NCBI GenBank assembly: GCA_900318545.1
Contig: ONLC01000021.1
Span: forward strand, 1-13,912
Source of the DNA: an uncultured Eubacteriales bacterium
GTDB taxonomy: Bacteria; Bacillota; Clostridia; Oscillospirales; Ruminococcaceae
DNA: 13,912 nt
Direction: 5' to 3'
Position numbers and translations under genes: made by a program
Shown: piece after piece, positions 1 through 6,263 of the stretch
Layout: the number at the start of each line of letters is the position of its first letter
How positions within the stretch are numbered: position 1 is the stretch's first letter
The notes under the pieces: model-generated
What the model saw: only the letters and a program-made list of their open reading frames with translations
Told to the model about the DNA's origin: nothing
The model's database searches: none

Positions 1-40
1 CTACAAGGACGACTTCACTACCGAAAAGGCAGCTTCGTAA
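1..40 (+). CDS. 3' end of an upstream gene (partial)
   Basis: An open frame enters from the left edge in the phase starting at base 2 and stops at TAA 38-40. It encodes twelve residues, YKDDFTTEKAAS. This is too short to identify. It is called coding because a hairpin terminator follows about 50 bases later (91-122) on the same strand, as expected after a gene end. The hydrophilic C-terminus gives no clue to function. Confidence 0.45.
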   Translation, partial: YKDDFTTEKAAS

Positions 41-90
41 GGAAAGTATTTATATATCCCGATAGCCCCGTTGGCTTCGGGAAAGGCTAC

Positions 91-122
91 AAGCCCGAGA
101 GCAGAAATGCTCCCGGGCTTTT
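91..122 (+). terminator. Rho-independent terminator of the left-edge gene
   Basis: A 13-bp stem with one mismatch (91-103 with 108-120) closes a GAAA tetraloop (104-107). Its downstream arm ends in GGGCTTTT. The U tract is short (four T), so the terminator may be leaky, but the GC-rich stem and stable loop are typical. It separates the left-edge gene from the acylation operon. Confidence 0.7.
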
Positions 123-154
123 GCTGTGCGCTGCCCCTGCTGCCTGCGTGACTT

Positions 155-366
155 ATTGGGGAAAACCTTTCTGAAGAAAGGTTCTTCCCCAAACCCCTTT
201 CCAAAGACTTTTAACTCTTTTTGGCTAGGGGGAGGCTTTCTGTCCGAGAACGCAAAAATCTGACACTTAGCTGTTCTGTCATAATGCAGCTCCCCCTAGC
301 CAAAAAGGAATTAGAAGTTTTAGGGAGGGGGGTCCGGGGGGAGGACCCTTTTTCAAAAGGGTCTCC
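155..366. repeat. Composite palindromic repeat (MITE-like or intergenic repeat)
   Basis: This gene-free stretch of about 210 bp is built symmetrically. Its centre is a perfect 18-nt inverted repeat: 217-234 (containing TTGGCTAGGGGGAG) and 290-307, separated by 55 nt. Each flank carries its own hairpin: 158-190, with GGGGAA and AACCTTTC arms, and about 339-366, with ACCCTTTT and AAAAGGGT arms. Poly-C and poly-G tracts (193-198; 323-332) also oppose each other across the centre. No transposase-like frame is present; short open frames here are by-products of the palindrome. The layout resembles dispersed palindromic repeats of gut Clostridia, but the copy number cannot be judged from one window. 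Confidence 0.65.
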
Positions 367-382
367 ATTGAGAATGGTTTTG

Positions 383-391
383 TGCTATAAT
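383..391 (+). promoter_or_regulatory. Extended -10 promoter for the acylation operon
   Basis: TGCTATAAT at 383-391 matches an extended -10 element (TGN followed by a consensus hexamer at 386-391). No good -35 lies 16-18 nt upstream, which an extended -10 can tolerate. Transcription would start near 398 and leave a leader of about 38 nt before the ATG at 436. A second TATAAT at 410-415 is less likely because its start would fall almost on the ribosome binding site. Confidence 0.5.
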
Positions 392-425
392 ATTTTGGGT
401 GTGTATTGTTATAATAATATCGGGC

Positions 426-430
426 GGTGA
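426..430 (+). promoter_or_regulatory. Ribosome binding site favouring ATG 436 for the SGNH gene
   Basis: GGTGA at 426-430 lies 5 nt before ATG 436. It overlaps the alternative in-frame GTG at 427, which itself has no ribosome binding site upstream. This favours 436 as the true start. Confidence 0.5.
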
Positions 431-435
431 AAGCA

Positions 436-1290
436 ATGGCAAACGAACAGGAGCAGATAAAGCTGCAGAATACCCGAAGACAAAGAGTAAGGACACAGCA
501 GGGCATCATTTCAGTGTTCTCTATACTGTGCCTGCTGTTTTCATGCGTATGGGGAGTTCATGCTGCGTCCTCAAAGACCGTGTTTTTTGAGCCCTCTGAT
601 GACAGCTCGCAGGCTGAGGCTGCCGAGGCAAAGAAAAAGAACGTTAAAAAGACTGACAGCTCCTCAAAGGCAGAGGAGGAAAGCTCTGAAGCTGCCGAGA
701 GTCAGGTTTCCCACGATGAGGAAGATGACCTCTCTGATGCGGTATTTATCGGAGATTCAAGAACGGTAGGTCTTGAAAATACCTGTCCGTATCCCAAGGC
801 TACCTTCTACTGCTACGTAGGCATGCACATCGACAATGCGACCACTGACCCTGCATTTACGCTCTCAAACGGAAATATGGGTACGGTCATTGATGCACTC
901 TCTGAGGGCACTCAGTACGGCAGAGTTTATATCAATCTCGGCACTAACGAGCTTGGCTGGCCTTACATTGAGAACTTCCAGGAGTACTACAGAGATCTCA
1001 TTGAGCAGATAAAGGCTGTTCAGCCGAATGCTACAATCTATGCTGAGTCGATACTGCCTGTGACCGCTTCGAGAGAGCTTGAGGGCGATGACATCAACAA
1101 CACCAATGTAACACGCTTCAACGAGGCTATTCAGCAGGTCTGCACTGAAACAGGTGCAGTTTACCTCAACTGCCTTGAAGCTGTGGCAGACGAGAACGGC
1201 TGTCTGCCCGAGGAAGCATCTACAGACGGCATACATCTGCTTGCCGATTACTGTGACCTCTGGCTGCAATATATCATAGACAATACCTGA
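436..1290 (+). CDS. Membrane-anchored SGNH/GDSL-family hydrolase or acyl transferase
   Basis: The protein has 284 residues from ATG 436. A basic N-terminus precedes one hydrophobic segment (about residues 23-42), which fits a signal anchor or signal peptide. An acidic, Ser/Lys/Glu-rich low-complexity linker follows (about 54-100). The catalytic domain starts with FIGDSRT, placing the nucleophile at S108. A block III-like LGTNE sits at 168-172, and the C-terminal TDGIH supplies D264 and H267, so the SGNH triad appears complete. The family comprises esterases and acyl transferases. As the first gene of a set with MBOAT and DHHW proteins, it probably adds or removes acyl groups on an extracellular polymer. 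The substrate is unknown. DUF4358 starts 17 nt downstream. Confidence 0.85.
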   Translation: MANEQEQIKLQNTRRQRVRTQQGIISVFSILCLLFSCVWGVHAASSKTVFFEPSDDSSQAEAAEAKKKNVKKTDSSSKAEEESSEAAESQVSHDEEDDLSDAVFIGDSRTVGLENTCPYPKATFYCYVGMHIDNATTDPAFTLSNGNMGTVIDALSEGTQYGRVYINLGTNELGWPYIENFQEYYRDLIEQIKAVQPNATIYAESILPVTASRELEGDDINNTNVTRFNEAIQQVCTETGAVYLNCLEAVADENGCLPEEASTDGIHLLADYCDLWLQYIIDNT

Positions 1291-1307
1291 GAAAGGACGT
1301 ACAGAAA

Positions 1308-1811
1308 ATGAATAAAAGAATACTTTGTGCTGCAATGTGTGCAGTAATGGCTATATCGGGAGCTGCCCTCACAGGCTGCGGAGACAGCGGTGATTCCTCG
1401 GGCAGCGGAAAGAGCAGCTCTGCTAAGGCTGATACAAAGCTTGACGCTGCTGCTATTGCTGACAAGCTCTTCAATGAGATCGAGTACAAGGATCAGCTCG
1501 TGGAGCTCTCCGAGGAAAAGGTCGAGGCTGTTGTAGGTGTTTCAAAGGACAAGTTCAAGGTCGCTAAGGTCTACAGGGGCTCGGGTGCTACCGCTGAGGA
1601 GATAGACTGCTTCGAGGCATCGGACGAAGATGCTGCAAAGGAGATCTATGACGTACTCAAGACCTATCTGGAGGATCAGAAGAAAAGATATGCTGATTAC
1701 GCTCCCGGCGAAATGGACAAGCTCGAAAAGGCTGTAGTCGTTCAGAAGGGCAATTACGTTTTCATGTCGATCTCCGATGACGATGCAAAGGCTAAGGAGA
1801 TCATCGGCTGA
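1308..1811 (+). CDS. DUF4358-like lipoprotein
   Basis: This is a 167-residue protein with a lipoprotein signal: a Lys/Arg-containing start, a hydrophobic stretch and the lipobox LTGC, making C24 the likely lipidated residue. A Ser/Gly/Lys tether (25-42) follows. The folded part (about 45-167) has a charged YKDQLVEL segment, a mixed alpha/beta pattern, and a C-terminal YAPGEMDKLEKAVV then GNYVFMSISDD, which I recognise as DUF4358-like. No catalytic motif is visible. AAAGGA at 1292-1297 precedes the ATG. It lies between the SGNH and MBOAT genes, so it may be a surface accessory factor that binds polymer or organises the acylation complex; that role is inference. Confidence 0.75.
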   Translation: MNKRILCAAMCAVMAISGAALTGCGDSGDSSGSGKSSSAKADTKLDAAAIADKLFNEIEYKDQLVELSEEKVEAVVGVSKDKFKVAKVYRGSGATAEEIDCFEASDEDAAKEIYDVLKTYLEDQKKRYADYAPGEMDKLEKAVVVQKGNYVFMSISDDDAKAKEIIG

Positions 1812-1823
1812 CAATTATTCGGG

Positions 1824-1850
1824 CACGGGGTGTGAGCTCATACCCCTGTG
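1824..1850 (+). other. Intergenic hairpin between DUF4358 and MBOAT genes
   Basis: A near-perfect 20-nt palindrome (1827-1846, GGGGT and ACCCC arms around TGAGCTCA) is extended by CAC/GTG pairing at 1824-1826 and 1848-1850 with one bulged T. No U tract follows, so it is unlikely to terminate transcription. It may stabilise mRNA ends or set the relative output of the genes on either side. Confidence 0.5.
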
Positions 1851-1870
1851 CTTTACAGCATCTTCTATAT

Positions 1871-1901
1871 AAGGAGGTTCGTGCCGAGGGCACGGGACAC
1901 A
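1871..1901 (+). promoter_or_regulatory. Displaced Shine-Dalgarno with bridging hairpin before MBOAT
   Basis: A strong AAGGAGG lies at 1871-1877, but the family-typical start ATG is 24 nt away at 1902. A perfect hairpin (GTGCC 1881-1885, loop GAG, GGCAC 1889-1893) sits between them. Folding it would cut the effective spacing to about 11 nt. Alternatives are a weak GGGA at 1894-1897, or initiation at the in-frame GTG 1881, only 3 nt from AAGGAGG. Confidence 0.45.
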
Positions 1902-3311
1902 ATGGTTTTTTCAAGTATAACTTTTTTGTTTGCTTTTTTACCGGCAGTTTTGATAGTCTATTACATCGCTCCGAAAAAGGCGAGGAACTTAGTGCTGTTT
2001 TTGTTCAGCCTGGTTTTCTATGCCTGGGGCGAGGCTGTTTATATCTGGCTTATGCTGGCATCGACCGTGGTTGCTTATGTGACGGGTCTGCTGGCGGACA
2101 GAGCTAAACGCAAGGACAGCAAGCTGCCGTTTTTTTCTATGCTTTTTGCGATAGTATGGAATATGGGGCTGCTGCTCTTCTTCAAGTACACAGACTTCTT
2201 CATAAATACGGCAAACGATGCATTCGGTATGCACATTAAGCTTTTAGGCTTCACGCTGCCGATAGGAATATCGTTCTACAGCTTCCAGACGCTCTCCTAC
2301 GTTATAGACGTTTACAAGGGCGATGTTAAAAGCCAGAAAAACTTCCTGACGCTGGGTGCTTATGTGGCGCTGTTCCCTCAGCTTATCGCAGGACCGATAG
2401 TCAGATATAAAGACGTTGAGGAACAGCTTATGCAGCGCTCCGAGACAGTTGAGAACTTCTCTCAGGGTGTGCGCCGATTTGCGATAGGGCTCGGCAAGAA
2501 GGTAATTCTCGCCAATAATATAGGTGCTCTCTTCACTCTCATCTCAAAGACAGAGCAGAGCGAAATGAGCGTATGTGCCGCATGGCTCGGAGCCTTTGCC
2601 TACACCTTCCAGATCTACTTTGACTTCTCGGGCTATTCGGATATGGCCATAGGTCTGGGCAAGATGTTCGGCTTTACCTTCCTTGAAAACTTCAACTATC
2701 CCTATATAGCAAGCTCTATCACCGATTTCTGGAGACGCTGGCACATATCCCTCTCCAGCTGGTTCAGAGACTACGTGTACATACCCCTCGGGGGAAACCG
2801 CAAGGGAAAGCTCCGTCAGTGTGTAAACATTATGATAGTATGGTTCCTGACGGGTTTCTGGCATGGCGCCAACTGGAACTTCATGATCTGGGGTGTTTAC
2901 TACGGAATACTCCTGCTGATAGAGAAGTTCCTCCTTTGGAACACGCTGAAAAAAGCCCCTGCGGTGATAACTCATATTTATGCGCTGTTTTTCATAATCA
3001 TAGGCTGGGGTATCTTCGCTTACGATGATTTCTCTGTGCTGACACAGAGCTTCAAGAATATGTTCGGTCTGGGCGGAGTGCCTTTCTCAAACAGAATGAC
3101 ATTGTTCAATATGCTTAGCTACGCTGTGACCTTTGCCGTTCTGATAATCGCATCTACTCCCCTGCCAAAGAAGCTTGCAAACAGGCTTGAAGCTAAAAAG
3201 CCCGTTGCTTTTGCAGTCTGCGAGCCCTTATGGATAGCAGTCCTGCTTGTGGTATCAACGGCTTACCTTGCAGGCAATTCGTTCAATCCGTTCCTTTATT
3301 TCAGATTCTGA
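1902..3311 (+). CDS. MBOAT-family membrane O-acyltransferase (AlgI/DltB-like)
   Basis: The polytopic protein has 469 residues from ATG 1902. Many hydrophobic helices run from the VFSSITFLFAFLP start to the C-terminal LWIAVLLVVSTAYLAG segment. MBOAT signatures are clear: PIGISFYSFQTLSY (about 120-133), FPQLIAGPIVRY (158-169), YFDFSGYSDMAIG (239-251), DFWRRWHISLSSWFRDYVY (275-293) and GFWHGANW (318-325). H321 in the last motif is the conserved MBOAT histidine. These enzymes pass acyl groups, usually acetyl, from the cytoplasm to acceptors outside, as AlgI does for alginate and DltB for D-alanine. There is no dltA or dltC here, and the SGNH and DHHW neighbours point to polysaccharide or cell-wall O-acetylation. 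Homologues usually begin at this Met, not at 1848. Confidence 0.92.
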   Translation: MVFSSITFLFAFLPAVLIVYYIAPKKARNLVLFLFSLVFYAWGEAVYIWLMLASTVVAYVTGLLADRAKRKDSKLPFFSMLFAIVWNMGLLLFFKYTDFFINTANDAFGMHIKLLGFTLPIGISFYSFQTLSYVIDVYKGDVKSQKNFLTLGAYVALFPQLIAGPIVRYKDVEEQLMQRSETVENFSQGVRRFAIGLGKKVILANNIGALFTLISKTEQSEMSVCAAWLGAFAYTFQIYFDFSGYSDMAIGLGKMFGFTFLENFNYPYIASSITDFWRRWHISLSSWFRDYVYIPLGGNRKGKLRQCVNIMIVWFLTGFWHGANWNFMIWGVYYGILLLIEKFLLWNTLKKAPAVITHIYALFFIIIGWGIFAYDDFSVLTQSFKNMFGLGGVPFSNRMTLFNMLSYAVTFAVLIIASTPLPKKLANRLEAKKPVAFAVCEPLWIAVLLVVSTAYLAGNSFNPFLYFRF

Positions 3312-3326
3312 CACAGGAGCTAAGTT

Positions 3327-4511
3327 ATGAAAGCTGATAAGATCAAAAATTACATAATAGTCTGCCTGTTCCTTGTGTTCATTTTCGGGATATGCTTTTT
3401 CAGCATCTTACAGGAAGACAGAGAGTTTTCCGAAATGGAAAACAGAAATTTACAGCAGTTCCCCAAGTTCTCCTATGAGACTCTGAAAAGCGGAGACTTC
3501 ACTAAGAATTTTGAGACCTATATGTCCGATCAGGTGTTTCTCAAAGACGAGCTGGTATCTGTCAAGACCGTTTCCGATATGGCATTTATGAAGCCCAAGC
3601 AGAATGATGTCTATCTTGGTGATGACGGCTTCTACCTCAAGGAGTACAGAGAAAACACCGAGCAGATCGATAAGAACATAGGCTGTCTTAACCGCTTTGC
3701 GGATTCACTTCCCGAGGACGTGAGCGTAAGCTTTCTGCTTGCACCGAATGCTGTGAGCGTGCTGTCAGAGAAGGTTCCTTCGGTAAACCTCAATGACGAT
3801 CAGGCTGATGCGGCAAAGCACATCGAAGAGACAATTTCCGACAGGATTAACTTTGTATGCCCTCTTGACGCTATGAAGTCTGCCGACAACAAAGACGAGC
3901 TTTACTACCGCACTGACCACCACTGGACTACCGCAGGTGCAGAGTTTGGCTTTGATGCTCTTATGAAGCGTATGGGAGAAGAAGTTCCCGAGTGTAACTA
4001 CCGCATAGAAGAGGTCAAAGATTTCTACGGCACTATGTATTCACAAGCGCCGTACTCCTTTGCAAAGAGCGATACGATAAGGCTGCCTGTTCAGGAGAAT
4101 AACGAGATAACAGTCCGCTACACCGAGCCTGCAGGCGACCACACTGCTCCGAAGGCGTGTAAAGAGATCGACGGAGTTCAGACAAAAAGCGGTCTTTTCG
4201 CTGATGAGCTTAAAACCGTCAAGGACAAGTATGCGGCCTTTATGGGCGGAAACTTCACAAGGCTCGAGATAGAGGCAGAGGGTGCGGCTGATGATGAGAG
4301 CGTACTCATTCTCAAGGACAGCTACTGCAACTCTATGATGCCGTTTTTCTGCTCAAAGTACAAGCACATTACTATGTGTGATCTTAGGTACTTCGGAATG
4401 GGGACTCAGACAGTATCGGAATACATAGCTGAGCACAACATCAGGAAAGTGATATATGTATACAACATTGATTTCATAAACTCTGACAACAGCTTTGTCT
4501 GGCTGGAATAG
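3327..4511 (+). CDS. DHHW-family / AlgJ-like extracytoplasmic protein
   Basis: The protein has 394 residues. An N-terminal membrane anchor (about 9-27) is followed by the REFSEMENRNLQQFP region typical of this group. The signature TDHHWTTAG carries DHHW at 197-200, and ILKDSYCNS near the C-terminus contains D331 and S332, matching the KDSY segment of AlgJ/AlgX-type SGNH-like acetyltransferases. It probably takes acyl groups delivered by the MBOAT protein and places them on a polymer outside the membrane. AGGAG at 3315-3319 gives a 7-nt spacing to ATG 3327, 15 nt after the MBOAT stop. The TAG stop (4509-4511) touches the first base of the downstream tandem repeat. Acceptor and acyl donor cannot be read from sequence. 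Confidence 0.85.
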   Translation: MKADKIKNYIIVCLFLVFIFGICFFSILQEDREFSEMENRNLQQFPKFSYETLKSGDFTKNFETYMSDQVFLKDELVSVKTVSDMAFMKPKQNDVYLGDDGFYLKEYRENTEQIDKNIGCLNRFADSLPEDVSVSFLLAPNAVSVLSEKVPSVNLNDDQADAAKHIEETISDRINFVCPLDAMKSADNKDELYYRTDHHWTTAGAEFGFDALMKRMGEEVPECNYRIEEVKDFYGTMYSQAPYSFAKSDTIRLPVQENNEITVRYTEPAGDHTAPKACKEIDGVQTKSGLFADELKTVKDKYAAFMGGNFTRLEIEAEGAADDESVLILKDSYCNSMMPFFCSKYKHITMCDLRYFGMGTQTVSEYIAEHNIRKVIYVYNIDFINSDNSFVWLE

Positions 4512-4626
4512 TGCTGCCGCACGGGCAATACGCGACGTACCTTTGCTTAAAGCTTCTCATACCTTGAACGCGGAGCGAGATAGATGAATTAAAAAAGCTT
4601 ATAGTTCGCACTATCTAGGCTCCGCG
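4511..4626. repeat. Tandem repeat unit 1 (116 bp) with internal hairpin
   Basis: This is the first of two adjacent 116-bp units that differ at only two positions (T4538 against C4654; G4577 against A4693). It begins on the last base of the DHHW stop codon. Inside, CGCGGAGC (4569-4576) pairs with GCTCCGCG (4619-4626), and AGATAG pairs with CTATCT (4611-4616). CTATCT can instead take part in a competing small hairpin (ATAGT 4601-4605 with ACTAT 4610-4614). Confidence 0.9.
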
Positions 4627-4742
4627 GTGCTGCCGCACGGGCAATACGCGACGCACCTTTGCTTAAAGCTTCTCATACCTTGAACGCGGAGCAAGATAGA
4701 TGAATTAAAAAAGCTTATAGTTCGCACTATCTAGGCTCCGCG
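4627..4742. repeat. Tandem repeat unit 2 (116 bp), left half of a larger palindrome
   Basis: This is the second copy of the 116-bp unit, 114/116 identical to the first by direct comparison. Its left arm (4646-4692) is an imperfect inverted repeat of 4735-4780: blocks ACGCG, TTTG, CTTCTCA and GAACGCGGAGC recur in the same order on the opposite strand. Unit 2 plus about 40 bp downstream is therefore one large palindrome, and unit 1 looks like a tandem duplication of its left arm and core. Confidence 0.85.
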
Positions 4743-4918
4743 TTCGACGACTGAGAAGAAACATCAAAGCTTACCCGCGTGGCGGTGCAGGGTTTTCCCT
4801 GCCAAAGGGTCGCAGGGGCAACGCCCCCGTCCCCCCACCGCCCGAAGGCGGTGAGGAGCGAAGCCGACGAACAACGCCGAAGGGCTAAGTTCGCTCAATC
4901 TCGGCTCCGCGGTGCTGC
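4743..4918. repeat. GC-rich multi-hairpin segment of the intergenic repeat
   Basis: No gene was found here. Four hairpins follow one another: GCAGGG/CCCTGC with a TTTT loop (4787-4802), GGGGC/GCCCC (4815-4827), CACCGCC/GGCGGTG with a CGAA loop (4836-4853), and GAGCGAA/TTCGCTC (4856-4862 with 4890-4896) with a nested AGCC/GGCT pair. The segment ends with GGCTCCGCGGTGCTGC (4903-4918), which also spans the junction of units 1 and 2, so it belongs to the same composite element. A role as transcription barrier between the flanking operons is possible, but no U tract is present. Confidence 0.7.
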
Positions 4919-4961
4919 TGATTTAAGGATATTTTAATGAAAATGTTTTATGTTATTTTGT

Positions 4962-4967
4962 AAGGAG
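4962..4967 (+). promoter_or_regulatory. Ribosome binding site fixing the DUF1015 start at 4977
   Basis: AAGGAG at 4962-4967 lies 9 nt before ATG 4977. The upstream in-frame ATG 4950 would place this site inside the gene. The AT-rich gap 4919-4961 probably holds the operon promoter, but no convincing -35/-10 pair could be chosen. Confidence 0.75.
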
Positions 4968-4976
4968 CTGAAAAAA

Positions 4977-6263
4977 ATGGAAAGGATCTTTACTAAGGCA
5001 GATATTCTTCTGCCGAAGTTCTCGAAGGATTCGGAGAAAATGAGCAAGTGGGCTGTAGTTGCCTGCGACCAGTATACCTCTGAGCCTGAGTACTGGGAGG
5101 AGGTACGCAGGATAACTCAGGGAGAGAAAAGCACGCTGGAGCTTATTCTTCCCGAGATCTATCTCAAAAATCCCGATGTGGACAGACGTATCACCAAGAT
5201 CGATGATACTATGAAGCAGTACATCGACGAGGGCGTTTTCACCGAGTACAAGGACTCGCTTATCTACGTTGAGAGAGTGCAGTCTGACGGAAAAATGAGA
5301 GCAGGTATCGTCGGCGCAATTGATATGGAGGGCTACAACTATAACAAGGGCTCGCAGTCGCCGGTAAGAGCTACCGAGGCTACCGTTGCAAAAAGACTTC
5401 CCCCGAGAATAAAGGTAAGAGAGAAAGCCGAGATCGAGCTTCCTCATATAATGATACTTATTGACGATGTGAAGAAGTCAGTTATTGAGCCCCTTGAAGC
5501 TGTTAAGGACAGGTTTGAAAAGCTCTATGACTTTGACCTTATGTGCGGCGGCGGACACATCACAGGCTACCTGCTTGACGACGCTGCCTGCGAGCAGGTG
5601 TTCTCTGCACTTGATAAGCTGGCTGACAAGGCGGCTTTCAATGAGAAGTACGGTGTATCAGACCAGGAGCCGCTTGTGTTCGCTATGGGTGACGGAAACC
5701 ACTCCCTTGCAACTGCAAAGGCTATCTATGACAGGCTTAAAGAGGAAAACCCCGGCAAGGATATGTCAAAGCACCCTGCAAGATATGCCCTCGCTGAGAT
5801 AGTTGACCTGCACTCCCCTGCACTTGAATTTGAGGCTATCCACAGAGTTGTCACCGATGATGACGAGGACAGGCTCATCGAAGAGGCCAAGGAGGCACTC
5901 GGTCTCAGCCACGAGCCATCAGACCAGAAGATAACTCTCGTTATAAATGCTATGGAATTCCCATACTATATACATAAGCCCACGGCAAACCTTGCAGTAG
6001 GTACTTTCGTGAACTTTATTGATGCCTACGCCGAAAGGTACGGCTCAGCTATCGACTATATCCACGGCTCTGAGGTTGTAAGCCAGCTCTCGAAGACTGA
6101 GGGCAATGTGGGCTTCCTGCTGGAGGATATGTCAAAGGCAGAGCTCTTCCCGACTGTTATCAAGGACGGAGCACTGCCGAGAAAGACCTTCTCTATGGGT
6201 CACGCTGCTGATAAGAGGTTCTATGTCGAGGCAAGAAGGATCACAGAACAGGAGGAAAGCTAA
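4977..6263 (+). CDS. DUF1015-family protein
   Basis: This 428-residue soluble protein has no signal or membrane segment. Family-typical stretches are WAVVACDQYTSEPEYW (25-40), RATEATVAKRLPPRIK (131-146), ELPHIMILIDD (154-164) and MGDGNHSLATAKA (237-249), then AIHRVV (287-292). The D-G-N-H element resembles the DGHHR-type motif of ParB/Srx-fold proteins, some of which are serine kinases. In many Clostridia, as I recall, the gene sits with serine biosynthesis genes. Here it leads an operon with cellobiose 2-epimerase, overlapping it by 1 nt (TAATG), so a sugar or phosphometabolite role is also possible. No reaction is assigned. Confidence 0.85.
   Translation: MERIFTKADILLPKFSKDSEKMSKWAVVACDQYTSEPEYWEEVRRITQGEKSTLELILPEIYLKNPDVDRRITKIDDTMKQYIDEGVFTEYKDSLIYVERVQSDGKMRAGIVGAIDMEGYNYNKGSQSPVRATEATVAKRLPPRIKVREKAEIELPHIMILIDDVKKSVIEPLEAVKDRFEKLYDFDLMCGGGHITGYLLDDAACEQVFSALDKLADKAAFNEKYGVSDQEPLVFAMGDGNHSLATAKAIYDRLKEENPGKDMSKHPARYALAEIVDLHSPALEFEAIHRVVTDDDEDRLIEEAKEALGLSHEPSDQKITLVINAMEFPYYIHKPTANLAVGTFVNFIDAYAERYGSAIDYIHGSEVVSQLSKTEGNVGFLLEDMSKAELFPTVIKDGALPRKTFSMGHAADKRFYVEARRITEQEES

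Noticed and set aside
221..430. 69-residue open frame across the palindromic repeat
   Set aside because: It has no ribosome binding site or motif, and it runs through the inverted repeat and the operon promoter.
1848..1901. Longer N-terminus for MBOAT from the start at 1848
   Set aside because: It overlaps the intergenic hairpin, lacks a ribosome binding site and adds a basic segment not usual in the family, whose members start near MVFSS.
1902..3311. DltB assignment within a D-alanylation (dlt) operon
   Set aside because: No dltA, dltC or dltD-type gene is present; SGNH and DHHW partners fit O-acetylation better.
4511..4742. CRISPR array
   Set aside because: There are only two directly abutting 116-bp units, with no short repeats and unique spacers, and no cas genes.
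4950..4976. Longer N-terminus for DUF1015 from ATG 4950
   Set aside because: AAGGAG (4962-4967) lies inside this extension and is correctly placed for ATG 4977; the extra residues MLFCKELKK are not family-like.
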